30,413 nucleotides of DNA, from the IMG/VR virus record IMGVR_UViG_3300033153_009192, positions 1 to 30,413 of that record. One strand, given 5' to 3'. This document shows positions 1 to 7,460 of the stretch, in pieces. The stretch is from a virus. The notes below the pieces were generated by a model. That model was not told the DNA's origin. It made no database searches and saw only the letters and a list, made by a program, of their open reading frames with translations. Made by a program: the position numbers and the translations under genes. Position 1 is the stretch's first letter. The number at the start of each line of letters is the position of its first letter.

Positions 1-35
1 ATAACGGTTAAAGTAAACTTAAAAAATAACTCCAT
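1..35 (-). CDS. 5' end of a minus-strand gene leaving the window
   Basis: An ATG at 35 (minus strand) is preceded at good spacing by an AGGAG ribosome-binding site (complement of 42-46). It opens a frame of at least 11 codons beginning MELFFKFTLTV that runs off the left edge. The good ribosome-binding site and the position downstream of the 163-714 gene suggest it is the next gene of the same leftward operon. Too little is visible to assign a function. Confidence 0.5.
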   Translation of the reverse strand, partial: MELFFKFTLTV

Positions 36-46
36 AATAATCTCCT

Positions 47-166
47 ATGACTGAATTTATACGCGAAGCCAGTAATATTATTACTTCTTGGAACGATTGG
101 CTTTTACTTATGGCTGATTACAGATGGTCACGTAGAAAAAACTTAAAAGCTCACGGTTGGAATTAA
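47..166 (+). CDS. possible 39-aa plus-strand peptide
   Basis: A 39-codon frame with an ATG at 47 and a TAA at 164-166. The product is rich in Trp and basic residues (one stretch reads LLLMADYRWSRRK), a look often seen in small phage proteins. Its stop overlaps the stop of the converging 163-714 gene. No Shine-Dalgarno sequence precedes the ATG; the CTCCT there belongs to the opposite-strand gene starting at 35. It fills a gap that has no minus-strand frame, but it would be an isolated plus gene in a leftward operon, so the call is weak. Confidence 0.3.
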   Translation: MTEFIREASNIITSWNDWLLLMADYRWSRRKNLKAHGWN

Positions 167-714
167 CGACTTTTAGCACTACTACCTGCTGTATTCGTTA
201 ATTGTGGCCCACCACCATATCGTCCAGTCATTTGCTTATCAAACTTAGTACCGCTTGGTATTCCTTCAAGATTTTCATTTCGTACTCTTGACTCTAATTT
301 TCCCCAGTTAGCCTTACCACTTCCAAAAGCTGCCTTTTTCTTTTTAATCTTCTTTAACATCTGTGCTTTAGTGCTTTTACCAGCCTCAAAACTACGGCCA
401 CGATCATGAGCTACTGATGTTGAAACACCTGTTGCTGCTATAATATCCTTAGTTATAATAAAAAAACCATCCCGAGTATAGACAGCAGTACCAGGTCTAA
501 GGCCCTGATTCTTTAGCCATTTCTTTTTGACAATCCATCTAACTAAAGTTACATTATCGTTTCTTAATGCAACAAACTTTTTATAGACAGTTCTTAAATC
601 TACACCAAGATATTTTGCTAAGTTTGTTTGATCATATATAACACCATCAATCAAAGTTACAGTCGGAACATTCCTTTTATGCTCAATACTTATTTTCATT
701 TTAGAGCTTGCCAT
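163..714 (-). CDS. putative DNA-binding protein of unknown function, 183 aa
   Basis: I do not recognise a named family. Residues about 30-52 (TNLAKYLGVDLRTVYKKF) read like a helix-turn-helix, and the second half is very basic, with KKIKKKK near residue 120 and a Gly/Lys/Arg-rich tail. This suggests nucleic-acid binding. The start at 714 has a GAGGTGG ribosome-binding site about 8 nt upstream and overlaps the end of the 696-1088 gene by 19 bp, indicating translational coupling. It is the last complete gene of the long leftward operon. It could be a small regulator or a homing-type DNA-binding protein; no nuclease motif is evident. Confidence 0.7.
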   Translation of the reverse strand: MASSKMKISIEHKRNVPTVTLIDGVIYDQTNLAKYLGVDLRTVYKKFVALRNDNVTLVRWIVKKKWLKNQGLRPGTAVYTRDGFFIITKDIIAATGVSTSVAHDRGRSFEAGKSTKAQMLKKIKKKKAAFGSGKANWGKLESRVRNENLEGIPSGTKFDKQMTGRYGGGPQLTNTAGSSAKSR

Positions 715-1088
715 AAGTGATCCACCTCTGTCAAAGTTAGCTTACCCCTGTTAAATGTTACAACACCAAAGCGTGGGGTCCACTTGTTGTTGGATTTAAG
801 CCTACGCCAGCCTACAAATAGTAACTTGTGTTTCATAGATAACCAGAACTTAGCTCCCCAGGGATACTCAACACAAATCTTTCGTTGATGTTCTGTCCAT
901 GCTGATGAAAAACACTGGATACCTATAATAGTTTTTATTCCAGGTTTCATAGCCATAAGATCTATACAGGTTAAGAAGTCCTTTCTGACATTAGCATAAC
1001 TAATAAAACGCTCAACTATTTGAACTTCAAAACCTGCTTCTCTAAAGATTTCTGTTGTTCTTTGTGAGTATGTTTTTCCTTTAATCAT
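696..1088 (-). CDS. PD-(D/E)XK-fold, Holliday-junction-resolvase-like nuclease (putative)
   Basis: This 130-aa protein has the order expected of small restriction-like nucleases. An N-terminal helix carries a Glu (TTEIFREAGF, about residues 11-20), followed by RKDFLTCIDLMAM with the Asp of the active site (about 35-47), then a strand reading IIGIQCFSS in which Gln takes the place of the usual E-x-K (about 54-62). Many phages encode a similar small protein near the polymerase, thought to act on branched DNA. The fold assignment is by motif only; the Gln variant occurs in such families, but activity is not assured. Its stop overlaps the 163-714 gene and its start abuts the stop of the 1088-1447 gene. 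Confidence 0.55.
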   Translation of the reverse strand: MIKGKTYSQRTTEIFREAGFEVQIVERFISYANVRKDFLTCIDLMAMKPGIKTIIGIQCFSSAWTEHQRKICVEYPWGAKFWLSMKHKLLFVGWRRLKSNNKWTPRFGVVTFNRGKLTLTEVDHLWQALK

Positions 1089-1447
1089 TACCTCTTATCC
1101 CATTCACCTACTTCTTGCATATCAGGTACTTCAACAGCTTCCTTATAAAGTTTTTCCGCAAAAATACCTTCCATAAGAAAACCATATGTGATCCAGTCAC
1201 CGATTTTTTCATTGATTAATTCTTGAGTGACCTTACCGCCTTTACACATATCCCTGACACTGATTACATGCTTAGATACCATACCCCACAAGGCCTCTTC
1301 CGGAGTCTGGTTATTCATGGCAGCAACAGCCTTGAAGTTTGCAAACCGTTCCTCATCGTTGGCATACTCTTTAGCCTTACCGATAAGGGTTTTCTTTACA
1401 ACTTCCATACGCATTGTTACAATGTTGTTGAAATCATCTACTTTCAT
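1088..1447 (-). CDS. MazG-like all-alpha phage protein (putative), 119 aa
   Basis: An all-helical protein with the pattern KAKEYAND..RFANFKAVA in the first third, then SKHVISVRDM, then EKIGDWITYGFLMEG. The same ordering (KxxEY, nF, KH, D..Y) occurs in a common phage family that resembles all-alpha NTP pyrophosphohydrolases, which remove abnormal or surplus nucleotides. The E-x-x-E metal-binding signature of genuine MazG proteins is not clear, so activity is uncertain. Its stop codon overlaps the start of the 696-1088 gene (TAATG). Confidence 0.5.
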   Translation of the reverse strand: MKVDDFNNIVTMRMEVVKKTLIGKAKEYANDEERFANFKAVAAMNNQTPEEALWGMVSKHVISVRDMCKGGKVTQELINEKIGDWITYGFLMEGIFAEKLYKEAVEVPDMQEVGEWDKR

Positions 1448-1667
1448 TTTCTCTCCTTACAATAAACCAGTTAAATACTCTACGCCAGATATAAGATCGT
1501 ATAACTGACACAATAGTATAGATAAAGGTTATGGTCCACGATTGTTCTATACTCAATTGCAGATTAAACCATGTAGGAAAAAGATACTGTGTTAAGCACC
1601 AGGATACAATGAATCCTGTTCCTACATTTAAACTCACCTCGAATAAACTACCCTTCTTTGTTTGCAT
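1434..1667 (-). CDS. small two-span membrane protein (DUF7220-like)
   Basis: About 77 aa starting at ATG 1667 (MQTKKGSLFEV). A longer TTG-initiated frame exists, but it is covered by the preceding small gene. Two hydrophobic stretches lie at about residues 10-30 and 42-60, followed by the basic tail RSYIWRRVFNWFIVRR. The order 'S-L-x-E-x-x-x-N-V-x-x-G ... S-x-x-R-S-Y-x-x-R-R-x-F' matches a small phage membrane-protein family that I recall as DUF7220. It should sit in the inner membrane. Its role is unknown; position does not support calling it a holin. Confidence 0.65.
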   Translation of the reverse strand: MQTKKGSLFEVSLNVGTGFIVSWCLTQYLFPTWFNLQLSIEQSWTITFIYTIVSVIRSYIWRRVFNWFIVRRENESR

Positions 1668-1782
1668 GTTTTGGTGGTGTCCAACCAAGCTCTATAAGAG
1701 CTTTTTTAATTTCTTTTTCTCTTGTATCACAGACGAGTTTTATTACTTCTTTTGTTATTGAATCTCTAAGAATTGTGACCAT
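1648..1782 (-). CDS. 44-aa hypothetical phage protein
   Basis: An ATG at 1782 opens a 44-codon frame (starts MVTILRDSITKEV, ends with a helix and LGWTPPKHANKEG). The 'AL..LGW.PP' ending is common in short phage proteins. The frame overlaps the end of the upstream gene by 28 bp and the start of the membrane-protein gene by 20 bp, the tight overlap seen throughout this operon. The charged helix followed by a short proline-containing tail gives no functional hint. Confidence 0.6.
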   Translation of the reverse strand: MVTILRDSITKEVIKLVCDTREKEIKKALIELGWTPPKHANKEG

Positions 1783-2078
1783 TGTTCCAAAGAAAGCTCA
1801 ATAGTTTCGTCAATAAACAAAAACTTAAATTCAAGTCCTTGTATCCTATTAAGCTCATAGGACTTAAAGTATAATGCTCCTTTTCGATCTTTAACTTTAA
1901 CTATTTGTTGTGTAACATTAAACGTAATGTCACTACTTAATTGACAAAAATCATATAAATAGGGAACTACATACTTTCGATAGTACTTATCAGAACGTAC
2001 TATCATTAAAACATTAGTATCAGCCCTTTTTAAAAACTGCACTGTAGCTTGATGGTATACAGGAGGTGTACCATTCAT
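1755..2078 (-). CDS. 107-aa protein with an isolated Walker B-like motif
   Basis: The start is at ATG 2078 (MNGTPPVYHQ), which has GAAGGAAT upstream at good spacing. The longer frame reaching 2177 would run into the methyltransferase gene. The sequence contains VLMIVRSDKYYRKYVVPYL, then NRIQGLEFKFLFIDE (about residues 83-97). The latter resembles the 'RGxxFDxxxxDE' Walker B segment of terminase and helicase ATPases, but there is no Walker A loop. It may be a remnant or a non-catalytic relative of a P-loop ATPase. Function unknown. Confidence 0.6.
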   Translation of the reverse strand: MNGTPPVYHQATVQFLKRADTNVLMIVRSDKYYRKYVVPYLYDFCQLSSDITFNVTQQIVKVKDRKGALYFKSYELNRIQGLEFKFLFIDETIELSLEQWSQFLEIQ

Positions 2079-2100
2079 AGTAATTCCTTCTTTGTTTACA

Positions 2101-2784
2101 TTAAAACCAACGAGTTTGAGGTGAAGCACTTTTAAAATTCTTAACCGCCTTTTTAAAGTACTCTTTATTAATCTCACAGGCTGTTAGTTCACACTTAAAA
2201 TGATGACAGGCAACAGCAATACTCCCACTGCCAAGATGTGTATCAAGAACTTTGAAAGATGGTTCAGCAAATTGCTTTAATAACCACTCATACAATTCCA
2301 TAGGTTTTGCTGTTGGATGAAATCTTTTTTCGTCAACAGCTCTTTTCTTTTTCTTTATGGTTTCAATAAACCTTCTTGTATAACATCTTGCAGATTGATC
2401 AAAGCTTGTCCAGGCTAACTCGCAGTCAGCAAAGTCCATACCTCGAATTTCTTTATCCCATACTGCAAAGCAACGACAACCATTTACCCAAAGATTAGGA
2501 AAGTAGTTACCTCCCCATATAATCTGCTCACGGCTAACACGAAACAACTCATCAAAGTAAGCTTGATCAGGAATAGCATCATCCCATCCAATATTATCCT
2601 CATCATGCTTTACATTTTTCCTTCCTCCCATTTTCATCTTCATAACATTGATACCGTAGGGAGGATCAACAATGGCCAAGTCAAACCATTGATCAGGTAC
2701 CTGTTTCATCAAGTCCATATTATCACAGTTATACAACTTGATTTTATCGCTACCTTTTGGTTTACCAATTTTCTTAAGCTTCAT
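2101..2784 (-). CDS. DNA (adenine-N6 or cytosine-N4) methyltransferase, beta class
   Basis: This 227-aa protein has the catalytic motif IV D-P-P-Y at residues 40-43, a HPTAKP motif near 156-161, and the S-adenosylmethionine-binding motif I as LDTHLGSGS at 180-188, followed by ACEINKEY. With DPPY first and the SAM motif last, this is the beta-class order typical of stand-alone amino-methyltransferases. It should transfer a methyl group to the exocyclic amine of A or C at a short site, perhaps to evade host restriction. No restriction endonuclease lies beside it. It overlaps the polymerase stop by 4 bp (ATGA). Confidence 0.92.
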   Translation of the reverse strand: MKLKKIGKPKGSDKIKLYNCDNMDLMKQVPDQWFDLAIVDPPYGINVMKMKMGGRKNVKHDEDNIGWDDAIPDQAYFDELFRVSREQIIWGGNYFPNLWVNGCRCFAVWDKEIRGMDFADCELAWTSFDQSARCYTRRFIETIKKKKRAVDEKRFHPTAKPMELYEWLLKQFAEPSFKVLDTHLGSGSIAVACHHFKCELTACEINKEYFKKAVKNFKSASPQTRWF

Positions 2785-4799
2785 ATTTTAACCTCTGTTA
2801 AGTGTCCCCAGTTCTTACCTTTTTCAAAATCCATTATCAATGGAACTCTCATAGGTAAACAATTTTCCATAATATACTTCATTTCTTTTATAACTTTTTT
2901 ATCCTGTTTATAATTACAGGAGAAGTTTAATTCGTCATGAACAGTAATCTGCGGTGGTCCTCCTAACCTATCATAGATACCGGCTTCATAAGTATCTACC
3001 ATAAGCTTCTTCATGAAGTCAGCAGCAGTCCCTTGTAATACACTGTTTAATGCCTTATGAGTGAAGGCTCTTTGTATATTCCCTTCCCCAAACTTCTCGG
3101 ATGCTTGAGAGAAGGTGTATGAGTGCTCTCCCCAAGGTTCTTCCCACCGATGAAACCTGGCTCGTCTTCCCATAAGGGTAGTGACAAAACCATACAACTG
3201 AGCTCTTTCCATATAATAATCAAAGGTAGTTTTAACAAAAGGCACACCAGCATGGTAAGCAGTCATTAAATCCTTTGCTTTTGTTGTTGATAAACCTAAA
3301 CTTTTCTGAAGTTTTTTCTTTCCCATGCCATAAACTATACCAAAGTTAATTGATTTAGCAGGCTTACGTTCAAGCAATATATTAGTAATCTCATTGATTA
3401 ATTCAATAGTAGTTTGATGATAATCTGTGTTAGGATATTTCTTATATAGTTTACGGATACCTTTAGAGCCGTTACCTCTGGCAAAATGAGCAAGTCCTCG
3501 ATATTCAATTTGACTTGCATCAGTCTTTAACCAGTCAGAAAAGCCTTCATCAGGCACAAAACAGCCACGAATAAGAGGAGCGTATATCGGATCACGTGAG
3601 GGTATATTCTGTAAGTTCGGATTACGGGAACTGAATCTTCCTGTAATTGCTCCACCTGCATCTCCTTTGAGTTGTGTAAATTCACAATGTATCCTTCCAT
3701 TAACATTTTTTTCAAGTATGGCTCCTTCAATAAATGTAGCTCTAAGTTTAGCCATACCTCGTATTTGAACAATCAACTGTGCAATATCACTTGGATGATT
3801 TTCTAAAAACAACTTTGTAAATGAAGGTTGCCCTTCTGGATGAGTCTTTGAAGGCTTGGTGTAACCATAGTGTAAGTTGTTATTGTCAAAAGCTACTTTA
3901 ATAGTTGCGCTGGCATTGACATTTACCTCACTTCCGGCTATCTTGTTTAATTGTTGTTGTAGGGTATCTTCATTAGTTATTAACTGATCCCTGACCTGCT
4001 CAGCTTGGTTGAGATCAACTCGTACTCCTCTGAAACGCATGTCTAAGAGAAGCGGTATTAATCGTTGTTCAAGATCTAACACTTCATTGAGTTTTTGTTT
4101 GTCGATTAACTTTCTTTGTTTTTTCCAGATTTGATATGGTTGCCAAGCGTCGCCTTCTGCATAAGGTCCAACATACGAAACCGGAGCTCTGTAGATATTT
4201 GCTCTTTGATTACTACCAACCTGTCCTCCATAATACTCAGCGCACCATGAGTACAGCTTTTGAGATACCTTCCCCGTTTTAAGGTATTGTCTTGCAATTG
4301 AATCAAGGTTATAAGATCTTCTGTGCTCATTTAGTAGTGCCTCCACATGCTGAATGTCAAGATAAGGACCGGGAACATTAACTCCCTCTGCACGAAGTCC
4401 TCCAATATCGTATATAATGTTTGCCCCAACTTTTAAAGCATTAGTACAAAGATTATCCTTACACCAAAGTAACACTTTATCAGGATCACAATTAAGATTA
4501 CTTTCTATAGTATGCCTCATTGGAAGGTATAAGGTTTCTTTCTTACCTGTTCCAACAGATACACTTACACCAACAAGATGACTATCTCCTCTTGCCCATC
4601 CCGGTCCATGAGTGAGTAAACGGGGATCAAAAGTTTCCGTGTCTATTGATAGTATCTTTGCATGTTTAAAATTAGGCCATTTACTTGGTTTAAGTGGTTT
4701 CCAAGAACTATGTATTCTTGGTTGTATATTCTTCTTACTACCCTTTCGTTTCCGTGTATTTTTTATACGTGGAGTCCAGAAGAGGCCTGTTTCACCCAT
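2781..4799 (-). CDS. polA-like: family A DNA polymerase with 3'-5' exonuclease domain
   Basis: 672 aa. An N-terminal DnaQ-like proofreading domain carries SIDTETFD, with the acidic pair D53/E55 of Exo I. The polymerase domain has motif A as DASQIEYR (D427; the usual residue after the Asp is Tyr, here Ala), motif B with R-x3-K482-x7-Y490-G, and motif C as H621-D622-E623. There is no 5'-nuclease domain, as in T7-type replicative polymerases. It should be the phage replicase, working with the clamp-like protein upstream and the primase-helicase at 17.0 kb. The start (MGETGLFW) overlaps the HNH stop by 8 bp, so its ribosome-binding site lies inside the HNH gene. Confidence 0.97.
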   Translation of the reverse strand: MGETGLFWTPRIKNTRKRKGSKKNIQPRIHSSWKPLKPSKWPNFKHAKILSIDTETFDPRLLTHGPGWARGDSHLVGVSVSVGTGKKETLYLPMRHTIESNLNCDPDKVLLWCKDNLCTNALKVGANIIYDIGGLRAEGVNVPGPYLDIQHVEALLNEHRRSYNLDSIARQYLKTGKVSQKLYSWCAEYYGGQVGSNQRANIYRAPVSYVGPYAEGDAWQPYQIWKKQRKLIDKQKLNEVLDLEQRLIPLLLDMRFRGVRVDLNQAEQVRDQLITNEDTLQQQLNKIAGSEVNVNASATIKVAFDNNNLHYGYTKPSKTHPEGQPSFTKLFLENHPSDIAQLIVQIRGMAKLRATFIEGAILEKNVNGRIHCEFTQLKGDAGGAITGRFSSRNPNLQNIPSRDPIYAPLIRGCFVPDEGFSDWLKTDASQIEYRGLAHFARGNGSKGIRKLYKKYPNTDYHQTTIELINEITNILLERKPAKSINFGIVYGMGKKKLQKSLGLSTTKAKDLMTAYHAGVPFVKTTFDYYMERAQLYGFVTTLMGRRARFHRWEEPWGEHSYTFSQASEKFGEGNIQRAFTHKALNSVLQGTAADFMKKLMVDTYEAGIYDRLGGPPQITVHDELNFSCNYKQDKKVIKEMKYIMENCLPMRVPLIMDFEKGKNWGHLTEVKI

Positions 4800-5322
4800 T
4801 ACAATACTCCTTTATATATCTAAACGCAGAACTATCTTCATTACATTTGTTCCAGTTAAGACATTGTTCAGCAGCTAACCTATGCGCAACTCCTTCTGTG
4901 AAATCCTTAAAATAACCTAAATGAAGGTTCTTATAACTTACCATAATTCTAACAGACCATATATTATCTCTTTTATACCAAGTTATTCCTGTTATTCCAC
5001 TTGTATTACTCTTACTTAACTTTGAGTTTCTTGCGTTACATTGTCTTGATGTTTCTCTAAGCTTTTTCCATTTATTGTTACTTGAGTTTTTATCCTTATG
5101 GTCTATTTCATATTCAGAGAAGTAACCTTTTTTATACAGCCAGGCAAGTCTGTGTCCTAAATAGAGCTTTTTATTTAGTCTTATTTCCAAATAACCAAGT
5201 TTATTGTAACTACCTGCTATATCGTTTTTATACACATGAGAAGAAACTCTTTTTTTCCATATAAAAATACCTTTCTTCTTTTTATATTTTAACACCTTCT
5301 TTAATGTCTTTTGTGTTATCAT
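4792..5322 (-). CDS. HNH homing endonuclease with AP2-type DNA-binding domain
   Basis: 176 aa. The HNH core lies at about residues 57-99: GHRLAWLYKKGYF, then E-I-D-H-K-D at 72-77 and the Asn residues at 79, 82/83 and 96/99. The C-terminal half (about 105-165: SGITGITWYKRDNIW, then LGYFKDFTEGVAHRLAAEQ) is the AP2-like domain that usually follows in free-standing phage homing nucleases. It sits exactly between the clamp-like and polymerase genes with overlaps at both ends (TAATG upstream, 8 bp downstream), as a selfish element inserted without breaking either. It is clearly related to the 7461-8138 protein. Confidence 0.93.
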   Translation of the reverse strand: MITQKTLKKVLKYKKKKGIFIWKKRVSSHVYKNDIAGSYNKLGYLEIRLNKKLYLGHRLAWLYKKGYFSEYEIDHKDKNSSNNKWKKLRETSRQCNARNSKLSKSNTSGITGITWYKRDNIWSVRIMVSYKNLHLGYFKDFTEGVAHRLAAEQCLNWNKCNEDSSAFRYIKEYCNG

Positions 5323-6245
5323 TACATACGTCCCGCTAATATAGCAGTATAACCATTACCTTTAAAATAACATTTTTCTTTAGTAAAACAAACTTCATCA
5401 AACATATCTATTAATAGGTCAAGATTTACGGAGTCCATTCTACCCTTTCCCTTTAGCTTTACGTTTTTAATTGTTGCATTATCTGTGATAATCGTTCCTT
5501 TCTGCAAAACAATCTCAGCGTTCGTTGTCATTGCAATTGCCATTCTAAACGATTTTTTGTGTTCCGCATTACATATTGTGTATGAAATGTTATCGTTGAA
5601 AACAGCGGCAATAGCCGGTGCTTTTTCGGCAATTTTTGGCGTTTCAATCCAACCACCATGAGGATACATAATTGTAATACTGTGATCGTTTATCAGCAAA
5701 TGTTTTATAGGCTCGTTTACCTTGATTATAAGGTTGATTAGTGCCTTGGGTATAAGACAATCTTTCATTTTTAATTTTGTACGCACAACTACTATGTTGT
5801 TGGTGGCGTATGCAAAGCTCTCTGTTATAATTATTGCTTCGGCCCAGGCATTATCGCTGTCCTGTGTGGTAAATAAGCTAAGTTTTTTGATAGTATCTAT
5901 GAAATTTTTTGGAACTTTTATTCGTTTACCATCAATGATCTTTTTCTCAATATACTCGGTAGTGTACCTGAGTGTAGACATGAAATTACTACGTCTAATA
6001 CGCAAGTATTTTTTGTCATCTTTTTCAAATAACTTTATTTCTGGTTTCCATTCACATATCTCTAAGGCCTTTGTTAATCTATCAGCATCAATAGAAAAAG
6101 GTGTCTTTGAATACGTCTTAACCGGATAGGACATTGTGGCAATGCCGTTAAATGTCTGGATACACTTTTTACAGGAGTGTATCTTAGTAAAGTCATCATC
6201 AAAGATCTTGATCCCTTTGGATACAAAATTTATAGCATTTTTCAT
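5322..6245 (-). CDS. sliding-clamp-like DNA polymerase processivity factor (putative)
   Basis: 307 aa with the repeated strand-helix texture of a beta-clamp: FSIDADRLTKALEIC (about residues 50-64), the strand pair WAEAIIITESFAYATNNIVVVRT, IPKALINLIIKVNEPIKHLLINDHSITIMYPHGGWIETP, and a C-terminal segment VNLDLLIDMFDEV. This matches distant clamp homologues seen next to family A polymerases in other phages. It would encircle DNA and tether the polymerase encoded two genes downstream. The assignment rests on pattern and context. Two N-terminal Cys (SCKKC, about 24-28) are not typical of clamps. Confidence 0.6.
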   Translation of the reverse strand: MKNAINFVSKGIKIFDDDFTKIHSCKKCIQTFNGIATMSYPVKTYSKTPFSIDADRLTKALEICEWKPEIKLFEKDDKKYLRIRRSNFMSTLRYTTEYIEKKIIDGKRIKVPKNFIDTIKKLSLFTTQDSDNAWAEAIIITESFAYATNNIVVVRTKLKMKDCLIPKALINLIIKVNEPIKHLLINDHSITIMYPHGGWIETPKIAEKAPAIAAVFNDNISYTICNAEHKKSFRMAIAMTTNAEIVLQKGTIITDNATIKNVKLKGKGRMDSVNLDLLIDMFDEVCFTKEKCYFKGNGYTAILAGRM

Positions 6246-6424
6246 AATTTTACTTCAATCTCAAGAAACATATGAGCCCTATGGGTATCATTACCTATTA
6301 TATAATCTCTGTGTAAACAAACATCTGCTATAGTTATATTATACTTCTCTTGAAAACTTATAAGCATAGTAGTTATTTCACCTTGTAGATCAATCTTTGC
6401 GTTTTTCGCTTCTTCAATATCCAT
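6242..6424 (-). CDS. 60-aa hypothetical phage protein
   Basis: The sequence starts MDIEEAKNAKIDLQGEITTMLISFQEKYNI and ends with a beta-type segment HMFLEIEVKL. Small proteins with the pattern 'EAK..KI.LE..I..LI..FE...G..I..V.L.R' are widespread in siphoviruses; their role is unknown. The start codon overlaps the stop of the QueE-like gene, and its own stop overlaps the clamp-like start by 4 bp, so it is translationally coupled on both sides. Confidence 0.7.
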   Translation of the reverse strand: MDIEEAKNAKIDLQGEITTMLISFQEKYNITIADVCLHRDYIIGNDTHRAHMFLEIEVKL

Positions 6425-7002
6425 TATTTCAATCCTATAACTTTGTTGGCAGGGAAGGTGAAATAAAAACCAAAAAATAAAGTAATATTAACAGCAGCCT
6501 TACAATTCTTTTTGAATTGCTTTTTGTTGTTGTTCCATTCAGGCTCAACTATAATCTTGGTTCTATTTTTTGGAACATATAGCCCTGTGGGAAGTCCCTC
6601 TTTGGTTAGGTTGGTTTTGTCGTTTATAACATACCGGAAGGCTAAGGCCTTTTCAACCATTAAAGAATTAATTTTTGATGTTGTTGGAGTAACAACAACA
6701 AAAGTAGCCTGTGGTAGCCATGGAATATCAGGATTAAAAAACTCTCCGTTAGTCTCAATGAGGACGTACATACCAGCACGAATAATATCATTGACCAGTA
6801 ATGATATATCTTGGCCTATATTATCGTCTTTAATAACAACGAAATGAGAGGCAGAATCCTTAAGGATAGTTTCAATAATGGTTTTAACCTTTGTCTTTTT
6901 CTTACCTCCAAGCTCAAGAAAGTAACCTGGCCTTCCAGCCATTGGTGTTGTTGTTAGAATAGAAAAGTAACCTTCTTTTACTCTGATCTTTTTAGCACTC
7001 AT
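6424..7002 (-). CDS. QueE-like protein lacking radical-SAM cysteines (probable pseudoenzyme)
   Basis: 192 aa that align by eye along most of 7-carboxy-7-deazaguanine synthase (QueE). EGYFSILTTTPMAGRPGYFLEL (residues 10-31) stands for the family's 'E-x-F-x-S-x-Q-G-E-G-x-x-x-G-R-P-x-x-F-x-R-L'. SHFVVIKDDN (52-61) stands for 'xxVVITGGEP'. IETNG (82-86) is conserved, and VVVTPTTSKIN (102-112) stands for 'VxVSPKxxxxN'. The Cx3Cx2C loop that binds the 4Fe-4S cluster is replaced by GGKKKTK (32-38), and the GGEP SAM-binding motif by KDDN. It therefore should not perform radical chemistry, though it may keep the fold or ligand binding. The upstream neighbour looks like a similarly altered QueD. The family call is by motif order and moderately sure. 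Confidence 0.6.
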   Translation of the reverse strand: MSAKKIRVKEGYFSILTTTPMAGRPGYFLELGGKKKTKVKTIIETILKDSASHFVVIKDDNIGQDISLLVNDIIRAGMYVLIETNGEFFNPDIPWLPQATFVVVTPTTSKINSLMVEKALAFRYVINDKTNLTKEGLPTGLYVPKNRTKIIVEPEWNNNKKQFKKNCKAAVNITLFFGFYFTFPANKVIGLK

Positions 7003-7265
7003 TTGTTGAACTCCACATAGGATTCTTGAGTATTTCCAATACGAATAATTTGGATTTCTGGTTGCAGTTGAACACAGAATAGATGTAAGGTTTTAGCCAT
7101 TGTCGGCAGACTTAAATCGGAAAAGTCTTTATCCATTTTACTTAATGCTTCGATAAGTGTCAAATCCAATTGTCTTCGGTCCACAAGAGCCTGGTAAACA
7201 ATGATCTGAATAAAGTAAATTTTACCTTCAATAACTTTACGAAAGGTGTTCTTAACACGAAACAT
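6999..7265 (-). CDS. QueD-like (6-carboxytetrahydropterin synthase fold) protein without catalytic residues
   Basis: 88 aa, shorter than the usual 110-130. MFRVKNTFRK, then YFIQIIVYQALVDRRQLDLTLIEAL (17-41) stands for 'H-S-Y-x-V-x-V-x-V ... M-V-x-D-F-x-x-L-K'. KMDKDFSDLSLPTMAKTLHLF (43-63) stands for 'x-L-D-H-x-x-L-N-D-x-PT-x-E-x-L-A'. IIRIGNTQESYVEF (73-86) stands for 'V-x-V-x-E-T-x-x-x-x-x-x-Y'. The zinc-binding HxH becomes GKI, the LDH histidine becomes MDK, PTxE becomes PTMA and the E of ET becomes N. The scaffold positions match while nearly all functional residues are gone. It overlaps the QueE-like start by 4 bp (ATGA). The homology is inferred from pattern only. Confidence 0.5.
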   Translation of the reverse strand: MFRVKNTFRKVIEGKIYFIQIIVYQALVDRRQLDLTLIEALSKMDKDFSDLSLPTMAKTLHLFCVQLQPEIQIIRIGNTQESYVEFNK

Positions 7266-7269
7266 TGAC

Positions 7270-7449
7270 TTACTCCTTATTAATCCACTTTACGGCTTCG
7301 TCTAAAGTTTTATGATAGCTGGTTTTAATACCATGAAACCTGTTAGGAACGGCAGCAACAAAAGGTGTGCTTTTTGTTCTTAATGTTTTAACTGTGGTTT
7401 TATTGATGATGCCGATTAACTCATCTCGTGTGTTCTTTACTTGTCTCAT
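7270..7449 (-). CDS. 59-aa hypothetical protein
   Basis: The start is taken at ATG 7449 (MRQVKNTRDELIGIINK) because AGAGGAAG lies about 6 nt upstream; a longer frame would run into the HNH gene. The protein is basic with mixed alpha/beta character and ends in the helix HKTLDEAVKWINKE. The sequence 'STPFVAAVPN..HGIKTSYHKTLDEAVKWI' suggests a small beta-hairpin plus helix domain. No family was recognised. It lies 4 nt before the QueD-like gene. Confidence 0.65.
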   Translation of the reverse strand: MRQVKNTRDELIGIINKTTVKTLRTKSTPFVAAVPNRFHGIKTSYHKTLDEAVKWINKE

Positions 7450-7460
7450 GTTACTTCCTC

